Assembly (NCBI RefSeq): GCF_009617595.1 | Contig: NZ_WIXK01000001.1 | Coordinates: forward strand, 558,001 to 622,000 | DNA: 64,000 nucleotides | Source of the DNA: Tritonibacter aquimaris | GTDB taxonomy: Bacteria; Pseudomonadota; Alphaproteobacteria; Rhodobacterales; Rhodobacteraceae | Direction of reading: 5' to 3' | In this document: positions 53,368 to 62,860 of the stretch, one piece after another | Layout of the letters: each line of letters opens with the position of its first letter | How positions within the stretch are numbered: the stretch's first letter is position 1 | Translations under genes and position numbers: made by a program | Notes under the pieces: generated by a model | The model's input: only the letters and a program-made list of their open reading frames with translations | Databases searched by the model: none | What the model was told of the DNA's origin: nothing

Positions 53368-55137
53368 TCAGCTCACAAGGACCCGGAACGCCAGGCTTTC
53401 GACCTCACCGGCTGCGCCAACAACCCGCGCCAGGGTGACACCCTGCTGCACGATCAACGCATCATCACCGTCCTCTTCGATGGTTAAATTCTCATCCGCA
53501 GGCCCCGGCACGGTTCCATTGACCACAATCTGGATTACATCTTCGTCTGGGTCATAATCGGTGATGATCGCAACCCCTTCCGGGGTTTCATCGGTCAGGA
53601 TGGCAAAAGTATCAGAGCCGGTGCCGCCCGATGCGATATCTGACGCGCCCACAACCAGGATGTCATCACCTGCGCCGCCGTTCAATGTGTCAGCGCCCGA
53701 GGTGGTGGTGCTGTCAAAGGTGACCGTTTCCTGTGATTGAACAATGTTGTTTTCACGCAGCTGGTCGGCATCTTGCTGATTTGGCACCCGGTCGAATTCA
53801 CCGCCGTAAACAAAATCATTGCCATCGCCGCCTGAAACCTCATCGGCACCGCTGCCGCCAACCAGGAAATCATTGTCGTCACCACCGGAGACTTCATCGG
53901 CGCCCGAGCTGCCAAAGAGCACATCATTGCCTTCGCCGCCGCTCAGGACATCATCACCGTTGCTGGCATAAAGAATGTCAGAGCCATCGCCGCCTGCGAT
54001 CGTATCATCACCGCCCTGACCAAACAGCGCATCATCACCCTCGTCGCCAAAGACAATATCATCGCCACGTCCAGCAAAGACGGTGTCATCCCCCTCGCCT
54101 GCGCTGATGAGCTCGGCCTCATCACCTTCAAGCTCGATGCGATCGGCAAAATCGGTGCCTTCAACTGCGCCCGGTGGAAGTTGTGTCGCATCTGGTGCCT
54201 CAGGAAGCGGCACAAGGGAGCCATCCTCGCTCACACGCACAAGCGAGATGTCATCCAGCGTCAGCTGTCCCGCGCCATCTTCGATGCGGGCGATGGTCAC
54301 ACCGTTTTGCAGCACCATGGCATCACCGGTGTCGTCATCTTCCACCAGTTCAAAATTACCCTCATTCAGGGTACTGTCCGGATCATTGATCTGGATTTCG
54401 ATACTGTCTTCATCCGGATTGTAATCAGAGATGTCGGCAATACCCTGCGCGCTGTCATCGCTTAGCACCACAAAGCTGTCTTCGCCTGTGCCGCCGATCC
54501 CAACATCACGGGCCCCAAGATATAGCGTGTCGTCACCAGCGCCGCCCACCAGCGTATCCGCGCCAGAAACGGAGTTTTGCATGGTGACGCTCAGACCTTC
54601 GCCAGCGGCAACAGAGTCGCGCAGCTCATCCGCAGTGGGTTCGCGGTCAAACTCGCCGCCAAACAACACATCATCGCCGCCTTGACCTTGCAAAATATCA
54701 TGGCCAGAACCGCCAACGATCAGATCGTCGTCATTGCCACCCACCAGCAGGTCTTCGCCAGAGCTGCCCAGCAGCGTATCGGCGCCGTCGTCGCCAATGA
54801 CCGTATCGTTGCCAGCGCCACTGTTGATCACATCCGCATCGTCACCGCCCGACAGCGTGTCATTGCCAGCCTGCCCTGAAATATCATCGCGGCCCGCGTC
54901 GCCATTGATCTGATCGTTGCCCGCGCCTGCAAACACGGTGTCATCACCGTCCAGCGCTTCAAGCGTATCATCGTCATCACCCAATTGCAGCAGATCGCCA
55001 ATGTCGCTCGGCAAATCCGGCTCTGACTGCTGTTCGGTGTCGCGTTCCACATCCGAACTATTGTCATCATCATCGTCAAAAATAGCAAACAGGGCTCCTC
55101 CAATGAGGAGCGTGCCAAGCACGTATAATCCGATCAT
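53368..55137 (-). CDS. RTX-type calcium-binding protein, membrane-anchored (long, duplicated)
   Basis: 589 residues built from two copies of the module seen once in its neighbour. After a transmembrane start (IGLYVLGTLLIGGALFAIF) and an Asp-rich segment, each half has calcium repeats (GAGNDQIN, GGDDADVIN, GGSGHDILQ; later GRGDDIVFG, GGEGNDVLFG, GGSGADEVS), a GGEFDRxP insert and a closing cap (ISDYNPDEDSIEI ... GVTIARIEDGAG; ITDYDPDEDVIQI ... GVTLARVVGAAG). A beta-roll outside the membrane is inferred. The biological role is not known. Confidence 0.87.
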   Translation of the reverse strand: MIGLYVLGTLLIGGALFAIFDDDDDNSSDVERDTEQQSEPDLPSDIGDLLQLGDDDDTLEALDGDDTVFAGAGNDQINGDAGRDDISGQAGNDTLSGGDDADVINSGAGNDTVIGDDGADTLLGSSGEDLLVGGNDDDLIVGGSGHDILQGQGGDDVLFGGEFDREPTADELRDSVAAGEGLSVTMQNSVSGADTLVGGAGDDTLYLGARDVGIGGTGEDSFVVLSDDSAQGIADISDYNPDEDSIEIQINDPDSTLNEGNFELVEDDDTGDAMVLQNGVTIARIEDGAGQLTLDDISLVRVSEDGSLVPLPEAPDATQLPPGAVEGTDFADRIELEGDEAELISAGEGDDTVFAGRGDDIVFGDEGDDALFGQGGDDTIAGGDGSDILYASNGDDVLSGGEGNDVLFGSSGADEVSGGDDNDFLVGGSGADEVSGGDGNDFVYGGEFDRVPNQQDADQLRENNIVQSQETVTFDSTTTSGADTLNGGAGDDILVVGASDIASGGTGSDTFAILTDETPEGVAIITDYDPDEDVIQIVVNGTVPGPADENLTIEEDGDDALIVQQGVTLARVVGAAGEVESLAFRVLVS

Positions 55138-55275
55138 CGCAATCGCCTCTTAACCATTCGTAAATACCCTGGAGTTGTAAGAGGATCTTTTTGACTGGAC
55201 AAGTTAAACCAAAATTTCGGGGCTTCCGGGCTGGTTTACCCCCGTTTCTGGCCACGATTGACCACAGAGCAGAAA

Positions 55276-55315
55276 CAAAAAAAGCCCAGGCTGCAGCACT
55301 GTTGCAACCTGGGCT
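55276..55315 (-). terminator. Intrinsic terminator after zapA, with a structured leader hairpin
   Basis: A 13-bp stem (55283-55295 with 55303-55315, one G-T) is followed on the minus strand by seven T. Between it and the zapA stop codon, CCTGAATGCG (55331-55340) pairs with CGCAGTCAGG (55377-55386) as a second, 9-of-10-base stem. The 120-base stretch could be released as a 3' UTR small RNA. 6S RNA often sits after zapA, but its open-complex fold was not recognised here. Confidence 0.85.
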
Positions 55316-55398
55316 TTCGAAATTTCAATACCTGAATGCGACTCACTCCTTGGGTGATCAACCACGTGCAGCGGGGCGCAGTCAGGGGGGGCTGTGGA

Positions 55399-55815
55399 TC
55401 AGCCTGCGGCTTTTTCCTCGATCTCCTGGGCCAGGCTTTCGGCGCGGGCGGCAAGTTCTGCCAGCGTGTCTGAAACCTGCGGCGGGATCACCGGAACCTC
55501 GATCTGTTGCGGCGCGGGTGCGGGCGCTGCGCGCAGGGCTTCAAGCTCGGCGGTGATTGCAGCAATCTGCGCGTCTTTCTGCGCGATCACGGCTGTGACC
55601 TCCTTGTTGCGATCCTCAACCGCGGCGGTTTTATCCGCAAGCAGCAGACCCGCCATCAAAAGCATACGCGATTCCGGCATGCGGCCGATCTGATCTGCAA
55701 GCACCTGCGCCTCATCGTCAAGCATGCGCGCGGCGGATTGCAGGAAGCTTTCTTCGCCCTCCTGACAGGAGACTTCAAAATCGCGGCCACCAATATGAAT
55801 GATCACTTCGGGCAT
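55399..55815 (-). CDS. zapA: Cell division protein ZapA
   Basis: 138 residues. The N-terminal 90 residues are a ZapA domain (EVIIHIGGRDFEVSCQEGEESFLQSAARMLDDEAQVLADQIG ... RMLLMAGLLLAD) that bundles FtsZ filaments, followed by a coiled coil and a Pro-rich linker. The ATG overlaps the stop of the upstream coiled-coil gene in a TAATG, so translation is coupled. Confidence 0.93.
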   Translation of the reverse strand: MPEVIIHIGGRDFEVSCQEGEESFLQSAARMLDDEAQVLADQIGRMPESRMLLMAGLLLADKTAAVEDRNKEVTAVIAQKDAQIAAITAELEALRAAPAPAPQQIEVPVIPPQVSDTLAELAARAESLAQEIEEKAAG

Positions 55816-56822
55816 TATTCATCCTCTCCCTGCGGCAGGTTCTGTGCGGTGGCCAAAAGCGGCTCGAGCCGGGAAATCACCATCGACATCTCAGCGCGGT
55901 CGGTTTCCTTGGCAGCGCGCAGACCTTCGATTTCGGCCTGAAGCGACGCGTTGATCAAGGCGGGATCACCCACGCCTTCGGCATTGGCGGCGCGCAGGGC
56001 GGCGTTGGAGCTCACCAGTTGATCGTTGGCGGCACGCAGGTTGCCAAGCTCCTGATCCAGTTTGATCAGCTCGGCGCTGTCATCAACCGGCTGCTGCGCC
56101 AGTTGAAGTTCTGATTTCAGGCGGGTGTTTTCTGCCTCGAGCGCGGCAAAATCCACCTCGGAAATTGCGGGCTGGGTATTTGCAGCGGCTTGGATCGCGT
56201 CCTGGGCAGCGGCTTGCGCCGCAGTCAGTTCAGTTGCGTGTTGGGCCGCCTGTTGCTGCGCCGCGTCTGCTGCGGCCTCAGCTGCCTGAGTTGCGGCCTG
56301 ACGTTCCGCATCAAGATCGGATGTCAGCTTGGCGATTTCTGCGTTCAGCGCATCAACATCCACCTCGGCCGCGAGCATGGCGGCTTCCAGCTCGCTTTTG
56401 AGACGGGTGTTTTCCGTCTCCATGGTTTCGCAATGTTCCTTGGAACTGGCGGCCTCATTCTGGGCGCCTTCCAGCGCGCCTTTCAGCCGGTCCACCTCAA
56501 GGCGCAGCGCATCACGTTCGGCGGTATTGCCAACTTCATTGCGCAACAGCTGCACTTCGGCTTCCAGCGCTTCCATCGCGGCGGGGTCTGCGCCACCACC
56601 GCTGGCGTTTTCTGCGGCGAGCTCAGCCTCATCAAGACGGCCGCGCAGCACTTTCAGCCGCTCTTCCAGCTGGGCGTTGGCGGTGCGTTCCTCATCGAGG
56701 GCGCGTTCCAGATCTGCATTGCCGCCCGCAGAGGATGCGCCTGCGGCTTCCAATGTGGTGACGCCGGAACTGATCCGCTCCATCGCGGCCAGGATCCGGG
56801 CCTGCAACTCTTCTATATGCTC
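55815..56822 (-). CDS. Coiled-coil protein upstream of zapA, hypothetical
   Basis: 335 residues, almost all heptad-repeat coiled coil rich in Ala, Glu and Leu (for example NTRLKSELEAAMLAAEVDVDAL and LDQELGNLRAANDQLVSSNAAL). There is no signal peptide or membrane helix, so it is probably cytoplasmic. The frame is open 14 codons further upstream, but the ATG at 56822 with AGGGA before it is preferred. The TAATG overlap with zapA and its fold suggest a partner of the Z-ring, perhaps a ZapB-like role. That link is inference only. Confidence 0.8.
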   Translation of the reverse strand, partial: EHIEELQARILAAMERISSGVTTLEAAGASSAGGNADLERALDEERTANAQLEERLKVLRGRLDEAELAAENASGGGADPAAMEALEAEVQLLRNEVGNTAERDALRLEVDRLKGALEGAQNEAASSKEHCETMETENTRLKSELEAAMLAAEVDVDALNAEIAKLTSDLDAERQAATQAAEAAADAAQQQAAQHATELTAAQAAAQDAIQAAANTQPAISEVDFAALEAENTRLKSELQLAQQPVDDSAELIKLDQELGNLRAANDQLVSSNAALRAANAEGVGDPALINASLQAEIEGLRAAKETDRAEMSMVISRLEPLLATAQNLPQGEDE

Positions 56823-57109
56823 CATGGCTGTCCCTATGCCTGTTGTCTGCCTCATGCCCTGCACATAGCTGCCCCCTAAGTGGGGTCATTGTTAGCGTGC
56901 ATCATCGCCATTTCCGGCGAATCACGCGCGCGCAGCTGCACATGGCATCTTGTTTCACCGAACAGGAGTAAATGAGCGCCTTAGCGCTTTCAAGCGCTTG
57001 CAGCCGAAAGCCGCGACAATAGCGGTTTTCCCGCCTTCTGCGGCTTGCACTTTGCCGTATCGGTGCTATTGAGCGATTTGTCCGCACGATAGCCATAAGG
57101 AAGACTCCA

Positions 57110-59131
57110 GTGGATCTGACAGCCCTGCGTTCTGCAAACCCCGAGCATTGGTCCAAAGCCGCCGCGATCCGCGGCCTGACCCTCGATGCGGTTGCTGCCG
57201 CCAATTCCGGCCACTCCGGCATGCCCATCGGCATGGCAGATGTGGCCACCGTGCTTTTTGAAAAGCACATGAAGTTTGATGTGGCCGCGCCAAGCTGGCC
57301 GGACCGGGACCGGTTTATCCTGTCCGCGGGCCACGGCTCGATGCTGATCTATTCCCTGCTCTATCTCATGGGCGACAAGCAGGTGACCCTGGATCAGGTG
57401 AAAAACTTCCGCCAGATGGGTCAGCTGACTGCGGGCCACCCGGAGAACTTCCTGCTGGATGCAGTTGAGGTCACCACCGGTCCGCTGGGTCAGGGTATTT
57501 CCAACGCTGTGGGTTTTGCCATGGCCGAAGAAATGCAGCGCGCCCAATACGGCAAAAAGATCGTCGATCACCACACCTATGTGATTGCGGGCGACGGCTG
57601 CCTGATGGAAGGCATCAGCCAAGAGGCGATCGGTCTTGCTGGCCGTCATTCGCTGGGCAAACTGATTGTGCTGTGGGACAATAACAACATCACCATCGAT
57701 GGCACCGTTGAACTGTCGGATCGCACCAATCAGGTACAGCGCTTCAAGGCCTCGGGCTGGCACGTTCTGGAAATCGACGGTCATGACCCTGTGGCCATCG
57801 ACGCCGCAATTGAAGCCGCGAAGAAGACCAAGAAACCCTCGATGATTGCCTGCAAAACCCATATCGCACTGGGTCACGCGGCACAGGATACCTCCAAAGG
57901 GCACGGCGCGCTGACCGATGCAGAGCAGCTGATTGCGGCAAAAACCGCCTATGGCTGCCCGCTCGAAGCCTTCGACGTTCCTGCAGATGTGAAATCCGCA
58001 TGGGAAGCCATTGGTGCCCGTGGCGCCGAAGAACGCGCCGCATGGGAAGCGCGTTTTGCCGAAGTGTCCAGCCAGAAACAGGATCGGTTCAACCGCGCCT
58101 ATGCGCTGGAAGCACCAAAGAAACTGTCGTCTGTTGTGCGCGCGCTGAAAAAGCAGGTCTCGGAAGAGCAGCCCAAGGTTGCCACCCGTAAGGCATCTGA
58201 AATGGCGCTGGCCGCGATCAACCCGGTGATGCCGGAAACCGTGGGTGGCTCGGCTGACCTCACCGGTTCCAACAACACCAAGACCGGTGATCTCGGCGTG
58301 TTTGACACCGACAACCGCAAGGGTCGTTATGTCTACTGGGGTATCCGTGAGCACGGCATGGCCGCAGCGATGAACGGTATGGCCCTGCACGGCGGCATGC
58401 GCCCCTATGGCGGCACCTTCTTCTGCTTTACCGATTATGCGCGCCCTGCGATGCGTCTGGCGGCCCTGTCGAAACTGCCCACCGTTTTTGTCATGACCCA
58501 TGATTCAATTGGTGTTGGTGAAGATGGCCCGACCCACCAACCGGTTGAGCATCTGGCAATCTGCCGTGCGACCCCGAACACCTATACCTTCCGCCCGGCA
58601 GATGCTGTTGAAACCGCGGAAGCCTGGGAAATCGCGCTGTCGTCCAAAGAGACGCCTTCTGTGATGGCGCTGACCCGTCAGAACCTGCCGACCGTGCGCA
58701 CCGAGCACAAGATGAACAACCTCACCGCACAGGGTGGTTATGTTCTGGCGGATGCGGAAAACAAGCGTCAGGTGATCTTGATCGCAACCGGTTCCGAAGT
58801 GTCGCTGGCGATGGAAGCAAAAGCCAAGCTCGAAGCAGAAGGCATCGGCACCCGTGTGGTTTCCATGCCCTGTATCGAACTGTTCCTGGCGCAAGACGAA
58901 GCTTACCGCCGCAAGGTTCTGCCTGCAGGCCCCGTGCGCGTGGGTATCGAGGCAGCCGTGCGTGATGGTGGCTGGGATCGCCTGCTCATGGGTGAGCGCG
59001 GCCAGGAAAAGAAAGCCGCCTTTGTTGGCATGGCGTCCTTTGGCGCGTCGGCCCCTGCGGCGGAACTGTTCGAAAAGTTCGGCATCACCGCAGAGGCGAC
59101 TGTGGCCAAGGTCAAAGACCTGCTGGGTTAA
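57110..59131 (+). CDS. tkt: Transketolase
   Basis: Transfers two-carbon units between sugar phosphates in the pentose phosphate and Calvin-type pathways, using thiamine diphosphate. 673 residues with the N-terminal [27 protein letters not shown], the cofactor motif [13 protein letters not shown] ... [10 protein letters not shown], the central [23 protein letters not shown] and the C-terminal domain. The start is GTG with AAGGAAG upstream. It diverges from the coiled-coil/zapA unit and ends at a strong terminator. Confidence 0.97.
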   Translation: MDLTALRSANPEHWSKAAAIRGLTLDAVAAANSGHSGMPIGMADVATVLFEKHMKFDVAAPSWPDRDRFILSAGHGSMLIYSLLYLMGDKQVTLDQVKNFRQMGQLTAGHPENFLLDAVEVTTGPLGQGISNAVGFAMAEEMQRAQYGKKIVDHHTYVIAGDGCLMEGISQEAIGLAGRHSLGKLIVLWDNNNITIDGTVELSDRTNQVQRFKASGWHVLEIDGHDPVAIDAAIEAAKKTKKPSMIACKTHIALGHAAQDTSKGHGALTDAEQLIAAKTAYGCPLEAFDVPADVKSAWEAIGARGAEERAAWEARFAEVSSQKQDRFNRAYALEAPKKLSSVVRALKKQVSEEQPKVATRKASEMALAAINPVMPETVGGSADLTGSNNTKTGDLGVFDTDNRKGRYVYWGIREHGMAAAMNGMALHGGMRPYGGTFFCFTDYARPAMRLAALSKLPTVFVMTHDSIGVGEDGPTHQPVEHLAICRATPNTYTFRPADAVETAEAWEIALSSKETPSVMALTRQNLPTVRTEHKMNNLTAQGGYVLADAENKRQVILIATGSEVSLAMEAKAKLEAEGIGTRVVSMPCIELFLAQDEAYRRKVLPAGPVRVGIEAAVRDGGWDRLLMGERGQEKKAAFVGMASFGASAPAAELFEKFGITAEATVAKVKDLLG

Positions 59132-59153
59132 GGCTTTGCCACGATAATGATGA

Positions 59154-59186
59154 AAAGAGGGGCCTTTGGGCTCCTCTTTTTTTTTT
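59154..59186 (+). terminator. Intrinsic terminator after tkt
   Basis: An 11-bp stem (59154-59164 with 59169-59179, one G-T) with loop TTTG is followed by a run of T up to 59186. Confidence 0.93.
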
Positions 59187-59263
59187 GCTGCTGTATCTGT
59201 GTTTTTAGCGTTTCTTAGCTCCTGATTGGTCATGTTCCACCTCGCAATCCAGAGGAGATCAGA

Positions 59264-59893
59264 ATGATCGCAGTAATCGCAAAACATGCGGAGCAGATCC
59301 GTTCCACAGGCCAGCCCCCGCTGCAAACTGTCCGGGAGCAGCAGTACAAGGGCAGTGATTTTGCCTCAGTCTATGGCAATATGGATGCGACCCGCGCCAA
59401 GATCCAAACCACGATCACAGGCTGGACGGCGGACACGCCTTACAGCCAGATGCGCAAAGAGGCGCAGGCGCTGATGACCGGTGATCTGGAACAAGACACC
59501 GAGATTTTTGCCACAGCGCTGTCTTTTGTCAAAACCCCTGAGCAGATGCATGCCCTTGTCGATGCAATGACCACAGGCCCGGACAACAATCTGCGCGAGA
59601 CGCTGCAGTCGCTCGTGGAAGGCGCACGCAAGGGGATACCAGCCCTGCATGAAGAGCTGGAGCGGCTGAAGGCAGCAAAAGAGGCATTGCAGGCCCAGGA
59701 ACCCAGCTCGCCCCAGATGGCAGAAGCGCGTGACAAGGCGATTGAGCGGATCGACCGCGAAATTGCGCAGATCCAGGAAGCCATCAAAGAGAAGCTGCAA
59801 CGCTCCTTTTATGGCGGCAGCGAATTGGAAGACCACAGGTCAGCTGTGGTGCAGGCAAGTCTGGCGCAAACGGCGGCTGAACAGCTGCACTAG
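59264..59893 (+). CDS. Coiled-coil hypothetical protein
   Basis: 209 residues of no family I recognise. The C-terminal half is helical and charged (RLKAAKEALQAQEPSS, AIERIDREIAQIQEAIKEKLQ), consistent with a coiled coil; the N-terminal half contains TDTPYSQMRKEAQALM-like helical segments. There is no signal peptide or membrane helix, so it is cytoplasmic. AGAGGAGATC precedes the ATG well. It stands alone after the tkt terminator. Confidence 0.7.
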   Translation: MIAVIAKHAEQIRSTGQPPLQTVREQQYKGSDFASVYGNMDATRAKIQTTITGWTADTPYSQMRKEAQALMTGDLEQDTEIFATALSFVKTPEQMHALVDAMTTGPDNNLRETLQSLVEGARKGIPALHEELERLKAAKEALQAQEPSSPQMAEARDKAIERIDREIAQIQEAIKEKLQRSFYGGSELEDHRSAVVQASLAQTAAEQLH

Positions 59894-60118
59894 TCTTAAG
59901 GCAGCGCTGAATTCATGTTGTTTAGCGGCGTGGTGATGGGTGTACTGTCGCGAACTGCTATTGAGCACAATTCGGGCCAGTCCGCCCAGCTTTCTGAGCT
60001 GCGATCTACTTGGATGTTTTTGACGGGGCGCTAATGGTAGTTACCTGGTTCCCTTGTTGACCAGCGCCTTGTTCACAAAGAAGCTATGCAGTTAAAGATC
60101 TGAATTCCGGAACGTGAA

Positions 60119-60676
60119 ATGAGATTAGTCAAGCCAAGCGTTGATCATGTTTCAGCGTATATTGAGGCATTGGAACGAGGTTGGTCACCAGACAACCTGC
60201 GCCCTGAGGCAGCGCTAGAGCAGTTGCAGAAAATTTCCGAAAATGCCTTGAAATTCGTTGCAAACCTTGATGATCCAAGTGCAAGGGCTGGACCAATCAC
60301 ATTGCCTGATGGTTCGAAAGTGCCGCGTTTACCAAGTATCCGCCGCTGGATATGGTCAGACGGGTTTTGCGGCCACATTAGTTTACGCTGGCAACCGGGA
60401 ACAGAGGAATTGCCACCTACTTGTGCGGGACACATCGGTTATAGCGTTGTGCCTTGGCGGCAGGGAGAGGGATTGGCAACTGCAGCGCTCTGCGCCATTT
60501 TACAAGAAGCCAAGCCGGTTGGTTTAAAATACGTAGCAGCAACCACCCGTCCTGACAATTTAGCCTCTATCCGTGTCATTGAGAAAGCCGGAGGCCAACT
60601 GATGAAAAGTTACAATGCCAATAAGGCTCTTGGTGGTCATGAGACTTTGGAATTCAGGATTTCTACCACTGCCTAG
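60119..60676 (+). CDS. GNAT-family N-acetyltransferase
   Basis: 185 residues. The acetyl-CoA motif is VVPWRQGEGLATAALCAIL (about 115-133), followed by TTRPDNLASIRVIEKAGGQL, the usual GNAT end. The substrate is unknown. Base composition and codon use are visibly more AT-rich than in neighbours, and the flanks are non-coding, which fits acquisition from elsewhere. No integrase or repeats are seen beside it. Confidence 0.88.
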   Translation: MRLVKPSVDHVSAYIEALERGWSPDNLRPEAALEQLQKISENALKFVANLDDPSARAGPITLPDGSKVPRLPSIRRWIWSDGFCGHISLRWQPGTEELPPTCAGHIGYSVVPWRQGEGLATAALCAILQEAKPVGLKYVAATTRPDNLASIRVIEKAGGQLMKSYNANKALGGHETLEFRISTTA

Positions 60677-60797
60677 GTCACTTTTGGAAGTGCTCAATGG
60701 TGGCGCATCAAAAGACTGTGGTTGAACCACGCGCAAATGCGACCCAAGGGCGAGAGAGTTCGCCCCTGGGCCAAATCAGTTTTGAACGCTGTTGGCT

Positions 60798-62159
60798 TCA
60801 CCCTTCCCAAACGGCCGTGCCGGGATGAAACTGTGACCAGGCGAACCAGAAGGCCTGATGGCTGCCAAGGTCCCTGCCCGCATTGTCTACCGCGCGTAAC
60901 CCGCCGCCATCGAGCACCAGTGAGACGTTTTCATAGCTCACGGCGCGGCCGCGTTTCAGGGCAGACACCGCTTTGGAGCGTTGAAACGCCACTGGTTTGC
61001 CCGAGGCTGTGACAATGCCAATTACATCTTCCTGTACCGGCAAACGCGGATCCACATCGCCCACCGGGAAGATCGGCCCATCGGCATCACGCCCATTGCG
61101 GAAATCAAAATCACGCCCCAGCGCCAGCTCTTCGACCAGAACGGTGGTATTGGGATGCGCCTTTTTCCAATCGCCCCAGGTGGTGGTGACCACGCCCGCT
61201 TGCTGCAAGGTTATGCCCTTGCGCGCCAGCGGTCCGGTGACGGCTTTGCCAAGAAACGTGTCAAAGACCGAGCCGCTCTCTATGTCGTACATCACTTTGT
61301 TGGAGCGAATGAGCAGGCCCGAGGTGCGCAGCACCGGGCGTTTGATGCCAAGGCCATCGGTGAAATAAGCCTGCGCCGCACCACACAGCGTACAATAAGG
61401 AATGCCAAGGTCACGCCCGCCAAGGGTGTCATTGACCATCTCGCGCACTTCCATAATCCGGCGCGGATAGGCGCGGGCTTCGCCGTTGACCACAATGCCA
61501 AACACAATGTCTTTGTTTTTCAGCCAGCGGGCGTCTTTGGCGTTTTGCACCTTGGGGTTATCAGCGGCGGGGATGCAGTTGCAGCGCGCATCGGTGGTGT
61601 CATAGGCGCGTTCATCCATCAACACGCCCCCCCAGGATACATGTCGCCAGTCAATGTCACCTTTGACAAAGAGCCGCTCCCAACCTGGTTCAATCGAAGT
61701 AAAGATCTGGCGTTTGTATTTCAGATAGCCGGGCGGTGCCGGGATATCCCAGGCAATCAGGTGATCGGTGATCACCCCCCAGCCATTGCGGCGTGGCGGT
61801 TTGATGTTCAAAAGCTTGGCTGCGCCCTCGGTCAGGATGTTGTTCAGCCCCTGATGGGCGGTGAACCGCATCATATCGCTGATCAGCCAGACCACGCGGG
61901 GGTCTTTGCTTTCGACCAATCTGGCAAAAGCGACGCGATGGGCCTCGCCCCAGGTGCCGCTGAGCAGGCTATCCACCAGCGCCACCTGCATGGCGCGTTT
62001 CACGTCGCGCGCCATATTGCCGTTGGGGATCGCAGGGGGCTGGCCAAATTCCGCAATGACATAATCAGGCAGCTCCGTTTGGTTTTGCGCATAGGCAGGT
62101 TGAACCACCAAGGTAGCGAGCGCCACAAGCGCAGCCCGAAGAATACGTGAAGCAGACAT
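60798..62159 (-). CDS. DUF3179-containing exported protein
   Basis: 453 residues. A signal peptide (MSASRILRAALVALATLVVQPAYAQ) directs export. The DUF3179 part has IPYCTLCGAAQAYFTDG, FGIVVNGEARAYPRRIME and DPRLPVQEDVIGI, and ends near residue 450. The domain's function is unknown. The upstream frame remains open to 62243, but AGGGGG seven bases before the ATG at 62159 supports this start. It stands divergent to the bfd-bfr pair across 419 bases. Confidence 0.88.
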   Translation of the reverse strand: MSASRILRAALVALATLVVQPAYAQNQTELPDYVIAEFGQPPAIPNGNMARDVKRAMQVALVDSLLSGTWGEAHRVAFARLVESKDPRVVWLISDMMRFTAHQGLNNILTEGAAKLLNIKPPRRNGWGVITDHLIAWDIPAPPGYLKYKRQIFTSIEPGWERLFVKGDIDWRHVSWGGVLMDERAYDTTDARCNCIPAADNPKVQNAKDARWLKNKDIVFGIVVNGEARAYPRRIMEVREMVNDTLGGRDLGIPYCTLCGAAQAYFTDGLGIKRPVLRTSGLLIRSNKVMYDIESGSVFDTFLGKAVTGPLARKGITLQQAGVVTTTWGDWKKAHPNTTVLVEELALGRDFDFRNGRDADGPIFPVGDVDPRLPVQEDVIGIVTASGKPVAFQRSKAVSALKRGRAVSYENVSLVLDGGGLRAVDNAGRDLGSHQAFWFAWSQFHPGTAVWEG

Positions 62160-62455
62160 AAGATTTCCCCCTGTGAACTGCGCAACGGAGACAGCACTGA
62201 CCGCCGCAGTATCAGTGTCGCGGCAAATCGACCTGCGCGCCAATCACGTTCAATCAGGCTCGGGTGATGATCTGGCCCCAAAATGAAGCGAGTGATTTGT
62301 TGTTTTTTCACGCGAGTTCACAGATTGATTCGCGGATTGAGAATAAATTTCCACCGCGCGGGGGCAAATCACGCTGGTTTACCGTCGGCGGGAGGGGTGC
62401 GACACTCTGACACAGTAACCACTAATGCACTGTATTTCCGACATTTTTCATACAC

Positions 62456-62472
62456 TTTAGAACGAGTCTAAT
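62456..62472 (+). promoter_or_regulatory. Irr-type iron-control element (ICE box) upstream of bfd-bfr
   Basis: TTTAGAA-CGA-GTCTAAT matches the Irr consensus TTTAGAA-N3-TTCTAAA at 12 of 14 fixed positions. It sits about 107 bases before the bfd ATG. A -10-like TAATAA overlaps its right arm. Irr control of bacterioferritin genes is known in Rhodobacterales. Confidence 0.65.
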
Positions 62473-62578
62473 AACTTTTCCAACCTTTTTCGACAGAATT
62501 ATATCCCTATCTTTTTTGTCGGAATTGACCTGCGGGGCAAAAATGACAATATCGCGAGGACGTTAGACAGAGAAGCCC

Positions 62579-62860
62579 ATGATCGTTTGTAGTTGCCAGT
62601 CCATCTCCAGCAGCGATATCAACAGCGCCATCAGCTGGATGCGTACCTCCGATCCGGAGACGATCATCACTCCGGGCAAGATCTATCGCGCCCTTGGGAA
62701 GAGCCCCGACTGTGGTGGTTGCATGAAATTGTTCGTTGCAACCATGCGCAAAAGTGACAAGTTTGAAGTGCCAGCGATACTTCGCGGCATGAATGAAACG
62801 CTGTCACAGGAGAAGGGCCACCATGAAGGGCGACAAGAAAGTCATCGAATATCTCAATAA
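62579..62860 (+). CDS. bfd: Bacterioferritin-associated ferredoxin
   Basis: 93 residues. The four cysteines of the [2Fe-2S] cluster are in CSCQ (Cys4, Cys6) and DCGGC (near residue 45). Bfd docks on bacterioferritin and passes electrons to release stored iron. It is longer than the usual 64-75 residues because its C-terminus runs 38 bases into the bfr reading frame. An Irr box lies upstream. Confidence 0.92.
   Translation: MIVCSCQSISSSDINSAISWMRTSDPETIITPGKIYRALGKSPDCGGCMKLFVATMRKSDKFEVPAILRGMNETLSQEKGHHEGRQESHRISQ

Noticed and set aside
55200-55400. 6S RNA after zapA
   Set aside because: The stretch before the terminator is too short and the open-complex bubble was not recognised.
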